The notes beneath the pieces were generated by a model. That model saw only the letters and a program-made list of their open reading frames with translations. It did not search any database and was not told where the DNA came from. Shown here in pieces: positions 53,029-61,885 of a stretch of 64,000 bases of DNA. The DNA is taken from NCBI GenBank assembly GCA_034439615.1, contig JAWXAT010000009.1, positions 1 through 64,000 on the forward strand, in the 5' to 3' direction. The stretch comes from Oligoflexia bacterium. Its GTDB lineage: Bacteria; Bdellovibrionota; Bdellovibrionia; JABDDW01. Position numbers and translations under genes: made by a program. Positions within the stretch are counted from its first letter, which is position 1, and each line of letters opens with the position of its first letter.

Positions 53029-53103
53029 TGGATGGGGCGGAAGGATTCGAACCTTCGCATGACGGAATCAAAATCCGTTGACTTACCGCTTGTCTACGCC
53101 CCA
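53029..53103 (-). tRNA. tRNA-Gln (anticodon TTG)
   Basis: The minus strand folds as a cloverleaf: acceptor TGGGGCG with CGCCCCA (the U1-A72 pair typical of tRNA-Gln), D arm with AAGCGGTAAGTC, anticodon stem ACGGA/TCCGT around loop TTTTGAT giving anticodon TTG, T arm GAAGG TTCGAAT CCTTC, discriminator T and an encoded CCA at 53031-53029. Its 3' end faces the accessory region. Confidence 0.95.
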
Positions 53104-53121
53104 ATAATGACCGAACGGGTG

Positions 53122-53460
53122 TTAGGCTCTTCCGTCGTCGTCTGATTGGTCATAATCGGGAGTAGATGATTTTGCAATAGTCATTTGTTCTAAAGTTTGG
53201 CCCATCTTTTTTAGCTCGGCTTCGTAGACTTCAAAGATCTTGTTTTCGATTTTTTCTCGAGTTTCGTTGTTGAGCGGGTGGGCGATATCTTTGAATTGGC
53301 CATCTTTTCGCTTTTTGCTGGGCATTGCCACGAAAAGACCATTTGTTCCGTTAATGATCTTTAAGTCGCGGACCACAAAGCATGCGTCGATGGTGATTGT
53401 GACGTAGGCTTTGAGCCTTTCTTCATTAACTGCGAATACTTTTACCTCGGTGATTTCCAT
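53122..53460 (-). CDS. spoVG: SpoVG-family RNA/DNA-binding regulator
   Basis: 112 residues. MEITEVKVFAVNEERLKAYV, CFVVRDLKIINGTNGLFVAM and PSKKRKDGQFKDIAHPLN are the SpoVG core. SpoVG proteins bind RNA and DNA and regulate many genes. It lies 21 bases after ispE, the usual order in this phylum and in Firmicutes. Confidence 0.95.
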   Translation of the reverse strand: MEITEVKVFAVNEERLKAYVTITIDACFVVRDLKIINGTNGLFVAMPSKKRKDGQFKDIAHPLNNETREKIENKIFEVYEAELKKMGQTLEQMTIAKSSTPDYDQSDDDGRA

Positions 53461-53481
53461 TGATGTTCTCCATGTTGATGT

Positions 53482-54375
53482 CTAATCCAGGGTTTTCGTG
53501 ATGAAAAAAGAGTGTGAGGCGGGAAATTGTTTTTTGAGGTTCTCATAAGCCAGAATCGCTTTTTTTTGATTCTGGTAAATCCCAAAAACGGAGCTTCCGC
53601 TTCCCGTCATGAGACTTGTGAGCGCTCCCCATTGTCTCAGCGCTTTTTTTAACATCGCGATCTGAGGATTTCTCGCTTCAACAGGTATTTCAAGATCGTT
53701 ATGTGTTCGTTTCACTACTTGAACTGCCGTTAAAACTGAGTCGTCCAAGACCCCAGTTGTTCGATTAAAATTAACATTTGCTGCGGCGCGTGTCAACGCA
53801 CAATCTTCATCAAACCAGCCATAGGCTTGGTTTGTAGAGATTTGTAACTCGGGGTAGCAGACTACGAAAAATAGCTGTTCAATGTTCACTTCCATTAACT
53901 GTTCACCCACGCCTGTCACATGAGCGGGCTTTGCTTTTAAGAAAAAACTCACATCAGCCCCTATCTTTTGAGCAATTTTAGGTAGGGCTTTGAGACTTTC
54001 AGCGTTTCCGTATTCAGATTGTAAAAAATTCAAGGTGGTTGCAGCATCAGAGCTTCCGCCGCCAAGACCTGCACCCATGGGGATGTGTTTTGTCACTTGA
54101 ATCTTTAGATATGGAATTTCAGGCAATAACTCACGCATAAGCTCGAATGTTTTTGTGACCGTATTAATTTTAATATCAAGTGGAGTGCCTGACGGTGTGA
54201 CAAATAAAACTTCGTCTTTTGAACCTAAACTTTTAGTGATTTTAATTTCATCATAGAGATCTATAGGAACAAAAAGGCTATCAAGTAAATGATAGCCATC
54301 TTCCCTAACGCCTGTGATGTGAAGCCAAAGATTTAGTTTTGCAGGAGCCTTTAAAGTAAAATCTAAACTTGTCAC
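53482..54375 (-). CDS. ispE: 4-diphosphocytidyl-2-C-methyl-D-erythritol kinase
   Basis: 297 residues from a GTG at 54375. GHMP kinase motifs: KAPAKLNLWLHITG (N-terminal), HIPMGAGLGGGSSDAATTL (ATP loop, about 94-112) and SLMTGSGSSVFGIY near the end. It phosphorylates CDP-methylerythritol in the non-mevalonate isoprenoid pathway. It lies 10 bases after the HtrA gene and upstream of spoVG. Confidence 0.95.
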   Translation of the reverse strand: MTSLDFTLKAPAKLNLWLHITGVREDGYHLLDSLFVPIDLYDEIKITKSLGSKDEVLFVTPSGTPLDIKINTVTKTFELMRELLPEIPYLKIQVTKHIPMGAGLGGGSSDAATTLNFLQSEYGNAESLKALPKIAQKIGADVSFFLKAKPAHVTGVGEQLMEVNIEQLFFVVCYPELQISTNQAYGWFDEDCALTRAAANVNFNRTTGVLDDSVLTAVQVVKRTHNDLEIPVEARNPQIAMLKKALRQWGALTSLMTGSGSSVFGIYQNQKKAILAYENLKKQFPASHSFFITKTLD

Positions 54376-54385
54376 ACTCTTTGGC

Positions 54386-55825
54386 CTATCTTGCTTCCAT
54401 AAATATCAAGAGCGTAACTTGGCCGCGTAAAACGCGCAGACTATTCACACCGGGCTTAATATTTTTTAATGCTTCACGTGCTGAGAGTGCTCGTTTTTTA
54501 TTCACATCTAAAATGATATCCCCAATTTCAAGCCCGGCTTGGTCTGCTAAACCACCGTCTTGAGTGCCTGTAACTACGACACCTCTTTTTGGAGCATCTT
54601 GAAGTTGTAGCTGGCGTGCAATCGTTGGATTAAGATCAGCTAACATCATTCCTAAATTATAAGGAGCCGTCATGCCTTTTGGAAGTCTGGGAGCTCGCGG
54701 GCTTTCTTGGGCAACAGATTCTTCGTCCGGGCGCTCGGTGGTTTTAATAGTTAAGTTTGTGGTTTTACCGTCTCTGAAAACTTTTACTTTTGCGGTTTGA
54801 CCAACGGGAGTTTCGCCAACAGCGTTTGTTAAGCTTTTTGCGTTTTCTATTTCTTTACCGTTAAATTCTGTGACGATGTCGTAAGGTTCGATTCCACCGC
54901 GTTCAGCTGGTGAACCAGGGCTTACGTTTACGATCAATGCCCCTCGATCACTTTTGAGATTAAATTGTTTCATCACTCGTTCATCAATATTGCTAATCGC
55001 AACACCAAAATAACCTCGAATAATGCGACCTTTACTTTTCAAATCTGGAATGAGTCTTTTTACAACGTTGATCGGAATCGCAAAGCCAATGCCTTGGGCT
55101 CGGGCATCAATTGCTGAGTTTACACCGATGACTTCACCGTCGGCATTTACAAGTGGGCCACCGCTATTGCCTGGATTAATGCTGGCATCGGTTTGAATAA
55201 ATGGAAATGCTGTTTCAAGTTCTGCAATGTCTCGCTCTTTTGCAGAGATAATTCCTTTGGTCATTGAGTGACCATGGCCGTAGGGGTTACCAAATGCAGC
55301 GACCCATTCGCCAACTTCGACTTTATCAGAATCACCTAACACGGTGACGGTAAGTTTTTCTGTTGTGTCGATTTTAATAAGTGCGACGTCAGTGCGTGCA
55401 TCGCGGCCAATGACTTTTGCTTTATAAGTTTTTTTAGCTTTTTCTGTAAGTTGTACGCGAATGTCAGCAGCATTGGCGATGACATGATTATTTGTCACGA
55501 TAAGGCCAGTTGTATCGATAATAAAACCTGATCCTAGGCTTGCAACTTTTTGTTCAGGTGCTCTGCGCCCTTGGCCCATGTACTCTTGTAAAAACTGTTC
55601 AAAGGGGTCTTGGGGCATCCCCGGGAAGTAGCCTTGTCTTCCTCCACCGCGTACACTTTGTGTGGTGTAGATGTTTACAACGGCGGGATTTACTTTTTTG
55701 CCAAGTTCAATAAAAAGATTTCGTGGAAGTGGATCATTAGAGCTCAAGGCCATTGCTTTGGGAGCTGCTGTTGCGATGAGAATTAGAGTTAAACTGATAT
55801 TGATGAATTTAAACAGATTTTCCAT
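54386..55825 (-). CDS. htrA: Do-type periplasmic serine protease (DegP/HtrA)
   Basis: 479 residues with a signal peptide (about 1-26). Trypsin-like triad: His near 113 (IVTNNHVIANA), Asp near 146 (DARTDVALIKI), Ser near 220 (NPGNSGGPLV). Two PDZ domains follow (FGVAISNIDERV and the C-terminal DAPKRGVVVTGTQDGGLAD). It refolds or degrades damaged envelope proteins. The ATG overlaps the DUF1844 gene by 17 bases. Confidence 0.93.
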   Translation of the reverse strand: MENLFKFINISLTLILIATAAPKAMALSSNDPLPRNLFIELGKKVNPAVVNIYTTQSVRGGGRQGYFPGMPQDPFEQFLQEYMGQGRRAPEQKVASLGSGFIIDTTGLIVTNNHVIANAADIRVQLTEKAKKTYKAKVIGRDARTDVALIKIDTTEKLTVTVLGDSDKVEVGEWVAAFGNPYGHGHSMTKGIISAKERDIAELETAFPFIQTDASINPGNSGGPLVNADGEVIGVNSAIDARAQGIGFAIPINVVKRLIPDLKSKGRIIRGYFGVAISNIDERVMKQFNLKSDRGALIVNVSPGSPAERGGIEPYDIVTEFNGKEIENAKSLTNAVGETPVGQTAKVKVFRDGKTTNLTIKTTERPDEESVAQESPRAPRLPKGMTAPYNLGMMLADLNPTIARQLQLQDAPKRGVVVTGTQDGGLADQAGLEIGDIILDVNKKRALSAREALKNIKPGVNSLRVLRGQVTLLIFMEAR

Positions 55826-56081
55826 GTTTATTTACCTCCACGAATTTTAGTTTTAAATCGGCAAGTACACGGGTCATGAATTCGTCTTCTTCTTTTGCTA
55901 AATTTCCTTTTGTCTTTCGCGAAAGCACATCTAGTAGATCAATATTAAATCTCGCCATGTCTACATCAACTTCGGTTTTTTTAGTTTGTGGGTTAGGAGC
56001 AAGGCCCAGACTCATTGCAGCAGCTGAAGCGATAGACATTGCTAGTGTGATAAATGAGGCTTCCATTTGATTTGTGTTCAC
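55809..56081 (-). CDS. DUF1844 protein
   Basis: 90 residues: FITLAMSIASAAAMSLGLAP at the start and MARFNIDLLDVLSRKTKGNL in the middle match DUF1844, a small protein of unknown function common in Deltaproteobacteria-related phyla. The start overlaps the htpX stop (ATGA) and the end overlaps htrA, so it is tied to envelope quality control. Confidence 0.85.
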   Translation of the reverse strand: MNTNQMEASFITLAMSIASAAAMSLGLAPNPQTKKTEVDVDMARFNIDLLDVLSRKTKGNLAKEEDEFMTRVLADLKLKFVEVNKHGKSV

Positions 56082-56917
56082 AGTGTTCTCCCGATTAATT
56101 TTTTAATGCGTTCTTCTACTGGCGGGTGTGTACTAAAAAGCCCATTGAGCCCACCTAAACTTAATGGATTAACGATAAACATATGAGCTGTCGCTTGTGT
56201 GACAGATAAGGGTTTTGCAAAAGAGTAGTTGTGTAATTTCCATAATGCACTCGCAAGGGCATGTGGGTTTTGTGTCATCTCGGCAGCTTCTTGATCGGCA
56301 ATGAATTCACGATTTCGGCTAACTGCTAGATGAATAATAAAAGCTGCAATGGGTGAGAAAAAAGCTAAGAAAAGTTGTCCCACCATATTTTTGTCTTGGT
56401 TTTTATTTTCTTTTCCAAAGATTACAACCCATTTAAATGAATTTGCTAAATACATGACAAACGAACCTAAAGTAGCGGCAACCATCATGATCAGTGTATC
56501 TTTGTGATTGATGTGACTGAGTTCATGAGCCAAAACGCCTTCAATTTCTTCTCGACTTAATAATGTTAAGATTCCTTCTGTCGCAGCAACCGAAGCTTTC
56601 AATGGTGATCTGCCAACAGCAAATGCATTTGGTGTGTCGCTTTTGATAATATAAACTTTTGGTTTTGGGATTCCTATTTTTTCACAAAGTTTTGTGACGG
56701 TGTTTTGAAGCCCGTAGGGGTCAATGCCTTCAATAAGTTGAGCTCCGTATGTCCAGAGAATAAGTCGATCGCTATAAAAGTAACTCACAAGGTTTATGGT
56801 AAACGAAATCACAAAAGCTAAGAGCAAACCCTGACGGCCGGCTAAAGCGCTGCCCAGATACATCGCTACTGCTGAGAGTAGAATTAGGTAAAGCCAAGTT
56901 TTAATGTGGATAGGCAT
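56078..56917 (-). CDS. htpX: HtpX-type membrane zinc metalloprotease (copy 2)
   Basis: 279 residues from ATG 56917, with GAGGTGAAA upstream; an in-frame start 27 codons earlier is unsupported. Two membrane segments (about 8-24 and 28-46), M48 helix VLAHELSHINHKD (HExxH near 131-135), RNREFIADQEAAEM for the third ligand and LFSTHPPVEERIKKL at the end. It differs clearly from copy 1 at 12.5 kb. First gene of the htpX-DUF1844-htrA-ispE-spoVG run. Confidence 0.92.
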   Translation of the reverse strand: MPIHIKTWLYLILLSAVAMYLGSALAGRQGLLLAFVISFTINLVSYFYSDRLILWTYGAQLIEGIDPYGLQNTVTKLCEKIGIPKPKVYIIKSDTPNAFAVGRSPLKASVAATEGILTLLSREEIEGVLAHELSHINHKDTLIMMVAATLGSFVMYLANSFKWVVIFGKENKNQDKNMVGQLFLAFFSPIAAFIIHLAVSRNREFIADQEAAEMTQNPHALASALWKLHNYSFAKPLSVTQATAHMFIVNPLSLGGLNGLFSTHPPVEERIKKLIGRTL

Positions 56918-57110
56918 TTTCACCTCGTAAGATGTTTGCTCATAGTTAGCAAAATTAATATAGGTTCGCCATAGTAGTCTGTCAACGCATGGCGCCACTC
57001 AAATCGATCATTATTTGAGAAAAAGCTAATTGAAATCAAAATCTTAACAGCGTTACCATATCATCTTGCAATGCCATTTAATTGGCCAAGCCAAACAACT
57101 CGGAGGACCC

Positions 57111-58097
57111 ATGGTCGACATCGTAGCACTCAATGAACAAATCAAACAAGAAAGTCAGTTCGTTAATAAGGTGCTCAATGAAGTAGGAAAAGTTGTCGTC
57201 GGGCAACGTCACATGCTTGAACGAATTTTGATGGGACTACTTACTGACGGGCACGTTTTGCTTGAAGGTGTTCCGGGGCTTGCAAAAACGTTAACCATCA
57301 GCACTATTGCAAACGGTATCGATGTTGCGTTTCAACGAATTCAGTTCACGCCAGATTTACTTCCTTCAGATTTAATCGGAACAATGATTTTTAATCAAAA
57401 AACAGGCGAATTTGCGGTTAAAAAAGGTCCCATTTTTACAAATATCGTTTTGGCTGACGAGATCAATCGCGCTCCGGCAAAAGTACAATCCGCTTTGCTT
57501 GAGGCGATGGCTGAAAGACAAGTCACTATTGGCGATGAAACACATAAATTGGCAAATCCGTTTTTAGTTTTGGCGACACAAAATCCGTTAGAGCAAGAAG
57601 GTACGTATCCGCTTCCTGAAGCGCAGATGGATCGTTTTATGTTTAAGGTTTTAGTTAATTATCCAACTAAAGAAGAAGAATTTGAAATCTTAGGCCGCAT
57701 GACCCAAAAAGAATTGCCCACAGTTAATAAAGTAATTGGAGTTGATGAATTATTAAGAGCTAAGAATTTAGTTAGCGGCATTTACATGGATGAAAAAATT
57801 AAGCATTACATTGTCGAAATCGTAATGGCCAGTCGAAATCCTCGTGAATATGGCCTTAATTCTATTGCAGCTTTAATCAACGTTGGGGGCTCACCAAGAG
57901 CGACGATTTCGTTAACTAAATCTGCACGGGCTCACGCGTTTATTAAAGGGCGAGGGTTTGTGACACCAGAAGATGTCAAAGCTGTTGCCTATGATGTTTT
58001 AAGACATCGAATTTTATTAACGTACGAAGCAGAAGCTGAAGAAACAAAATCTGATGCCATTATTCGTGAAATTCTTAACAAGATAGAAGTTCCCTGA
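57111..58097 (+). CDS. MoxR-family AAA+ ATPase
   Basis: 328 residues from ATG 57111, chosen for the GGAGG site; an earlier start adds 15 unlikely residues. Walker A LLEGVPGLAKTLT (near 50-60), Walker B VLADEINRAPAKVQSALLEAM, sensor 1 LATQNPLEQEGTYPLPEAQ, arginine-finger region MDRFMF. MoxR ATPases act as chaperones that load or activate vWA-domain partners, several of which follow. Its stop overlaps the DUF58 start. Confidence 0.93.
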   Translation: MVDIVALNEQIKQESQFVNKVLNEVGKVVVGQRHMLERILMGLLTDGHVLLEGVPGLAKTLTISTIANGIDVAFQRIQFTPDLLPSDLIGTMIFNQKTGEFAVKKGPIFTNIVLADEINRAPAKVQSALLEAMAERQVTIGDETHKLANPFLVLATQNPLEQEGTYPLPEAQMDRFMFKVLVNYPTKEEEFEILGRMTQKELPTVNKVIGVDELLRAKNLVSGIYMDEKIKHYIVEIVMASRNPREYGLNSIAALINVGGSPRATISLTKSARAHAFIKGRGFVTPEDVKAVAYDVLRHRILLTYEAEAEETKSDAIIREILNKIEVP

Positions 58098-58969
58098 TGT
58101 TGCCCAAAGAAATTCTTAAGAAAGTAAAACTTCTTGAGATTTCAACACGCAAGATGGTGAATAACCTCTTTGCCGGTGAATATCATACGGTCTTCAAGGG
58201 CCAGGGTCTGACTTTTTCTGATTTTAGAGAATATGTACCAGGTGATGACGTTCGCTCTATTAGCTGGAATCTCACAGCCAAAGCCGGAAAACCATTTATC
58301 AAACGCTATGATGAAGAACGTGAACTCACCATGATGTTGATGGTTGATATCAGTGGTTCTGGAGATTTTGGAAGTGGGGCATATCTTAAGGGTGAAGTTT
58401 TGGTTCAACTCGCTGCCGTACTTTCTTTTGCTGCGGCAAAAAATAATGACCGCGTAGGGCTGATGCTTTTTAGTGATCAGGTCGAGCATTTTGTTATGCC
58501 GCGAAAAGGGCGAGGGCATGTTCATCGCATTTTGCGAGATCTTCTCTATTATAAACCAAAGGGTCGGGGCACCAGTATTAAAACAGCCCTTGATGCTCTC
58601 AATGGAGTTTTACGCAAACGGGCCACGGTATTTATTTTAAGTGATTTTTTATCTGATGATTTTGATCGATCACTTCGGATGATGTCTAGACGACATGATT
58701 TAGTAGCTATCGTTGTTGAAGATGCGGCTGAAAAAAGTTTACCAAATATTGGGCTCATCGACATGCAAGATGCAGAAACCGGTGAGATTAGTACTGTTGA
58801 TAGTTCAAGTAAATTATTTCGAGCTGAGTATGAAAGTCATTATAAAAAACTAAATGAAGCTCGAGATCGTCAGCTGAAAAAAGCACAGGTTGATCAAATT
58901 CGCGTCGACACTTCACATAGCTTTGTTGATCCGCTGATTAAATTCTTTTCTTCGAGGCATAAAAAATGA
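58097..58969 (+). CDS. DUF58 protein with vWA-like domain
   Basis: 290 residues. The DUF58 signature GLTFSDFREYVPGDDVRSIS is near residue 35-55, and a vWA MIDAS DISGSG follows in MMLMVDISGSGDFGSG. DUF58 proteins typically accompany MoxR as the first substrate. Starts on the last base of the moxR stop codon (TGATG). Confidence 0.92.
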   Translation: MLPKEILKKVKLLEISTRKMVNNLFAGEYHTVFKGQGLTFSDFREYVPGDDVRSISWNLTAKAGKPFIKRYDEERELTMMLMVDISGSGDFGSGAYLKGEVLVQLAAVLSFAAAKNNDRVGLMLFSDQVEHFVMPRKGRGHVHRILRDLLYYKPKGRGTSIKTALDALNGVLRKRATVFILSDFLSDDFDRSLRMMSRRHDLVAIVVEDAAEKSLPNIGLIDMQDAETGEISTVDSSSKLFRAEYESHYKKLNEARDRQLKKAQVDQIRVDTSHSFVDPLIKFFSSRHKK

Positions 58970-59829
58970 TGCCTTTGATTAATTGTTCCGTTGAGAACAC
59001 ACAAGCTGCACTCACTGTAGGAGTGAAAGTAAAACTTATTTGTAAAACCGATGTGGGTTTGAGTCTTACTCCAACTTCAAAGATTGAATTTCGTGATTTA
59101 AGCCCAACGAGTGAACATGCTTTGGTTTTTTTAGATCAGCCTGTGATCGGTGGTAACCAAGTTGAGCAATTTATTACCAGCTATCGTGCGGGTACCCATG
59201 AATTTACAGGCATTAAACTTATTATCGACAATAAAGAACATTCGATATCAAAACAAACACTCACTGTTGGCTCTGTTTTGCCACAAGAATCAAAACAAGC
59301 GCCAACTCCGTTTCCGATTTATGATCCAAAGGCTGTGCCTGCTCCTTGGTGGTGGTGGGCATTATGGGGAGTACTGCTTTTACTTATCGTTGGGTTTTGT
59401 GTTAGAGAATTTTTAAAATGGAATAAAAAACGTAAAGCAAAGCTTTCAAATAAAGGGGTTGGCAAACCACAAACACCTCAAGAAAAATTTCAAACTTTAC
59501 TTCGTAAACTTGATTCAAAGGGGCTTCCCAGTAAGGGTGAGTTTAAAGCCTTTGCACTTGAGCTTACACATATCTTAAAAACCACTATTGGTGAGCACTA
59601 TCGATTTAATGCTGAAGATATGACCAGTGAAGAGCTGAATGAAACTTTACAAAAGCGTCATAAAGTTTTTTATCGCGATAGTGGTGAGTTGCTTCAAAAC
59701 ATGCTCGCGGATCTTGATCAAATTAAATTTGCAAAAGTTGAAACTACACCTGAAAAATGTTTTTCACTTTTAGATCAGGCTAATCGAGTTGGGCTTGCAC
59801 TATTTGGTTTACCTGGAGGTGGTTCATGA
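58966..59829 (+). CDS. Membrane protein of the MoxR-Bat operon (DUF4381-like)
   Basis: 287 residues. An N-terminal beta-rich, predicted periplasmic domain of about 120 residues is followed by a single Trp-rich membrane segment (WWWWALWGVLLLLIVGFCV) and a cytoplasmic helical domain (GKPQTPQEKFQTLLRKL, FKAFALELTHILKTTIGEHY). The layout matches the DUF4381-type proteins in these operons. ATGA overlaps on both sides. Confidence 0.75.
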   Translation: MMPLINCSVENTQAALTVGVKVKLICKTDVGLSLTPTSKIEFRDLSPTSEHALVFLDQPVIGGNQVEQFITSYRAGTHEFTGIKLIIDNKEHSISKQTLTVGSVLPQESKQAPTPFPIYDPKAVPAPWWWWALWGVLLLLIVGFCVREFLKWNKKRKAKLSNKGVGKPQTPQEKFQTLLRKLDSKGLPSKGEFKAFALELTHILKTTIGEHYRFNAEDMTSEELNETLQKRHKVFYRDSGELLQNMLADLDQIKFAKVETTPEKCFSLLDQANRVGLALFGLPGGGS

Positions 59830-60827
59830 AATGGGCCACACCTTTAGCGTTTACATTTTTGATTCCGGTAATTTTGATTTTTGTTTGGAGTTATCTCAGA
59901 AAAGAAAAACGTCGAGCGACATTTCAATTTAGTTCGGGGAAACTTTTTCAAGGTGTAGCACCAAGTTTTAGAGCTCGACTTTCATTTTTACCAAATCTTA
60001 TAAAATTTATTGCACTTGTTTTAGCGATTATTGCACTTGCAAGACCACAAATGTCTGACACAAAAATAAATAAAAATGTTGAAGGCATTGATATCATGCT
60101 CACTCTTGACATTTCAGATAGCATGCTTATTGAAGATATGGAGCCCGAAAATCGCCTGGGTGCTGCAAAGATGGTTATTCGAAACTTTGTTAAAGCGCGG
60201 GCAAATGATCGCATTGGTATAGTTGTTTTTGCGGGAGAATCTTATACCCGTTGCCCACTCACTCTTGATCAAGGTGTTTTACTAAGCAGTGTTGATGAAC
60301 TCACAACTGATAATATGAAACCAGGCACTGCAATTGGTGTGGCTTTGGCAAACGCTGTGGCACGCCTCAAAGATTCTACAGCAAAAAGCCGTGTCATTAT
60401 TTTACTCACAGACGGAGAAAGTAATAGCGGAACCATTGACCCTTCAACTGCACTTGACATAGCAAAAGGGTATGGAATCAAAGTTTACACAATCGGGGCG
60501 GGAGTCGACGGGCAAGCGCAATTACCGATTTATACAGTTGATGCCTTCGGGCGAAAAGTAAAACGCTATCAGCCCATTCACTCAACTGTGAATGATGAAT
60601 TGCTTCAAAGAATTGCTGATGAAACGGGAGCAAAATATTACCGAGCAGGTGATACGGATACGTTGAAAAAAGTTTTCTCCAACATCGATACCTTAGAGAA
60701 AATAAAAATTCAGGTAAATGAGTATGTTAAATACACTGAGCTTTTCACAAAGTGGCTTTATTGGGCTTTTGTTTTATATTTACTGCAGTTTTTCTTAACC
60801 CGCACATTATTTAGGAGGGTGCCATAA
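59826..60827 (+). CDS. batA: BatA-like vWA membrane protein
   Basis: 333 residues. Two N-terminal membrane segments (about 7-22 and 55-72), a vWA domain with MIDAS DISDS in MLTLDISDSMLIEDMEP and the Thr/Asp sites in LTDGESNSGT, and a C-terminal membrane helix. BatA and BatB form part of the Bacteroides aerotolerance (Bat) complex. The stop overlaps the next start by one base. Confidence 0.88.
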   Translation: MKWATPLAFTFLIPVILIFVWSYLRKEKRRATFQFSSGKLFQGVAPSFRARLSFLPNLIKFIALVLAIIALARPQMSDTKINKNVEGIDIMLTLDISDSMLIEDMEPENRLGAAKMVIRNFVKARANDRIGIVVFAGESYTRCPLTLDQGVLLSSVDELTTDNMKPGTAIGVALANAVARLKDSTAKSRVIILLTDGESNSGTIDPSTALDIAKGYGIKVYTIGAGVDGQAQLPIYTVDAFGRKVKRYQPIHSTVNDELLQRIADETGAKYYRAGDTDTLKKVFSNIDTLEKIKIQVNEYVKYTELFTKWLYWAFVLYLLQFFLTRTLFRRVP

Positions 60828-61885
60828 TGATACAATTGGCAGACTCTTGGTGGTTGAGAATGGTGTGGGGTGCCCTTGCACTTTTCATTTTGGCGCTGAT
60901 CATTGATGGTCGAGCATATAAAAAAATAAAAAAACACTTTGGTGAAAAAGCTGACTTTCTTACAACCTCTGTTTCAATGTCACGGCGACGTTGGCATAAT
61001 TTTTTACAATGTCTAGTGCTTGCATGTTTTGCGATTGCACTTGCAAGACCTCTTTTGGGTGCAAAGCAAACTGAAGTAAAACAAACCGGGATTGAAATGA
61101 TCATTGCCATTGACGTTTCAAATAGCATGCTCGCTGAAGATGACAAACCTTCTCGTTTAGCTCATGCAAAACATGAAATTTCAAGTCTCTTAGATCAATT
61201 AGGTGGTAGTCGTGTTGGTCTTATCGCTTTTGCCGGAAGTGCTATCTTGGTTTCACCCATGACAACTGATCATGGGGCCCTTAAAATTTATCTTAATTCT
61301 TTGAGCCCTGATTCTGTGAGTACCCAAGGCACTAATTTAAAAGATGCCATTGATGAAGCGATGAAGGCCTTTGAACGTGGTGGTGTTGAAGGGCTGAACG
61401 GTACAAAACCCACCCGGGTTATGCTTTTTGCATCGGATGGTGAAGATAATGAGCCAGGTGCAATTAATGCGGCTAAAAAAGCTGTGGATCAGGGTTTAAG
61501 AATTTTTGGCCTTGGATTTGGCTCGGCAAAAGGGACCCCGATTCCTGTGCGTGATGATCGAGGGATGCTTAGAGATTATAAAAAAGATAAATCAAATCAA
61601 GTCATCATGACGGTGCAAAGTGATGAAGTTATGGGAAAGCTTGCTCGCGCTGGTGGGGGGAGTTATTACCACGCAACGTTTGAAGAAACTGAAATTAAAA
61701 ATCTTGTTGCAGATCTTAATCGTTTAGAAAAAGCTGATTTTAAATCAAGAATGTCCACTGAGTTTGATGAGAAGTTTCAAGTTCCACTTTTATTGGGTCT
61801 AATCTTTGCACTTTTAGATTTACTTTTTGGTGACAGGCGCTCTGACGCGCGCGCATGGCGCGGGCGTTTTGAGGTGAACTCATGA
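60827..61885 (+). CDS. batB: BatB-like vWA membrane protein
   Basis: 352 residues, GGAGG before the ATG. Membrane segments near the N-terminus (about 10-25 and 56-72) and the C-terminus (LLLGLIFALLDLLF). The vWA MIDAS is IDVSNSMLAEDDKPSR (DxSxS), with FASDGEDNEPG as the later site. Homologous to the previous gene; the two probably interact. Confidence 0.88.
   Translation: MIQLADSWWLRMVWGALALFILALIIDGRAYKKIKKHFGEKADFLTTSVSMSRRRWHNFLQCLVLACFAIALARPLLGAKQTEVKQTGIEMIIAIDVSNSMLAEDDKPSRLAHAKHEISSLLDQLGGSRVGLIAFAGSAILVSPMTTDHGALKIYLNSLSPDSVSTQGTNLKDAIDEAMKAFERGGVEGLNGTKPTRVMLFASDGEDNEPGAINAAKKAVDQGLRIFGLGFGSAKGTPIPVRDDRGMLRDYKKDKSNQVIMTVQSDEVMGKLARAGGGSYYHATFEETEIKNLVADLNRLEKADFKSRMSTEFDEKFQVPLLLGLIFALLDLLFGDRRSDARAWRGRFEVNS

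Noticed and set aside
52960-53062. Coding frame continuing over the terminator and tRNA (ending GGRIRTFA).
   Set aside because: This is translation of the tRNA-Gln complement, a well-known artefact.
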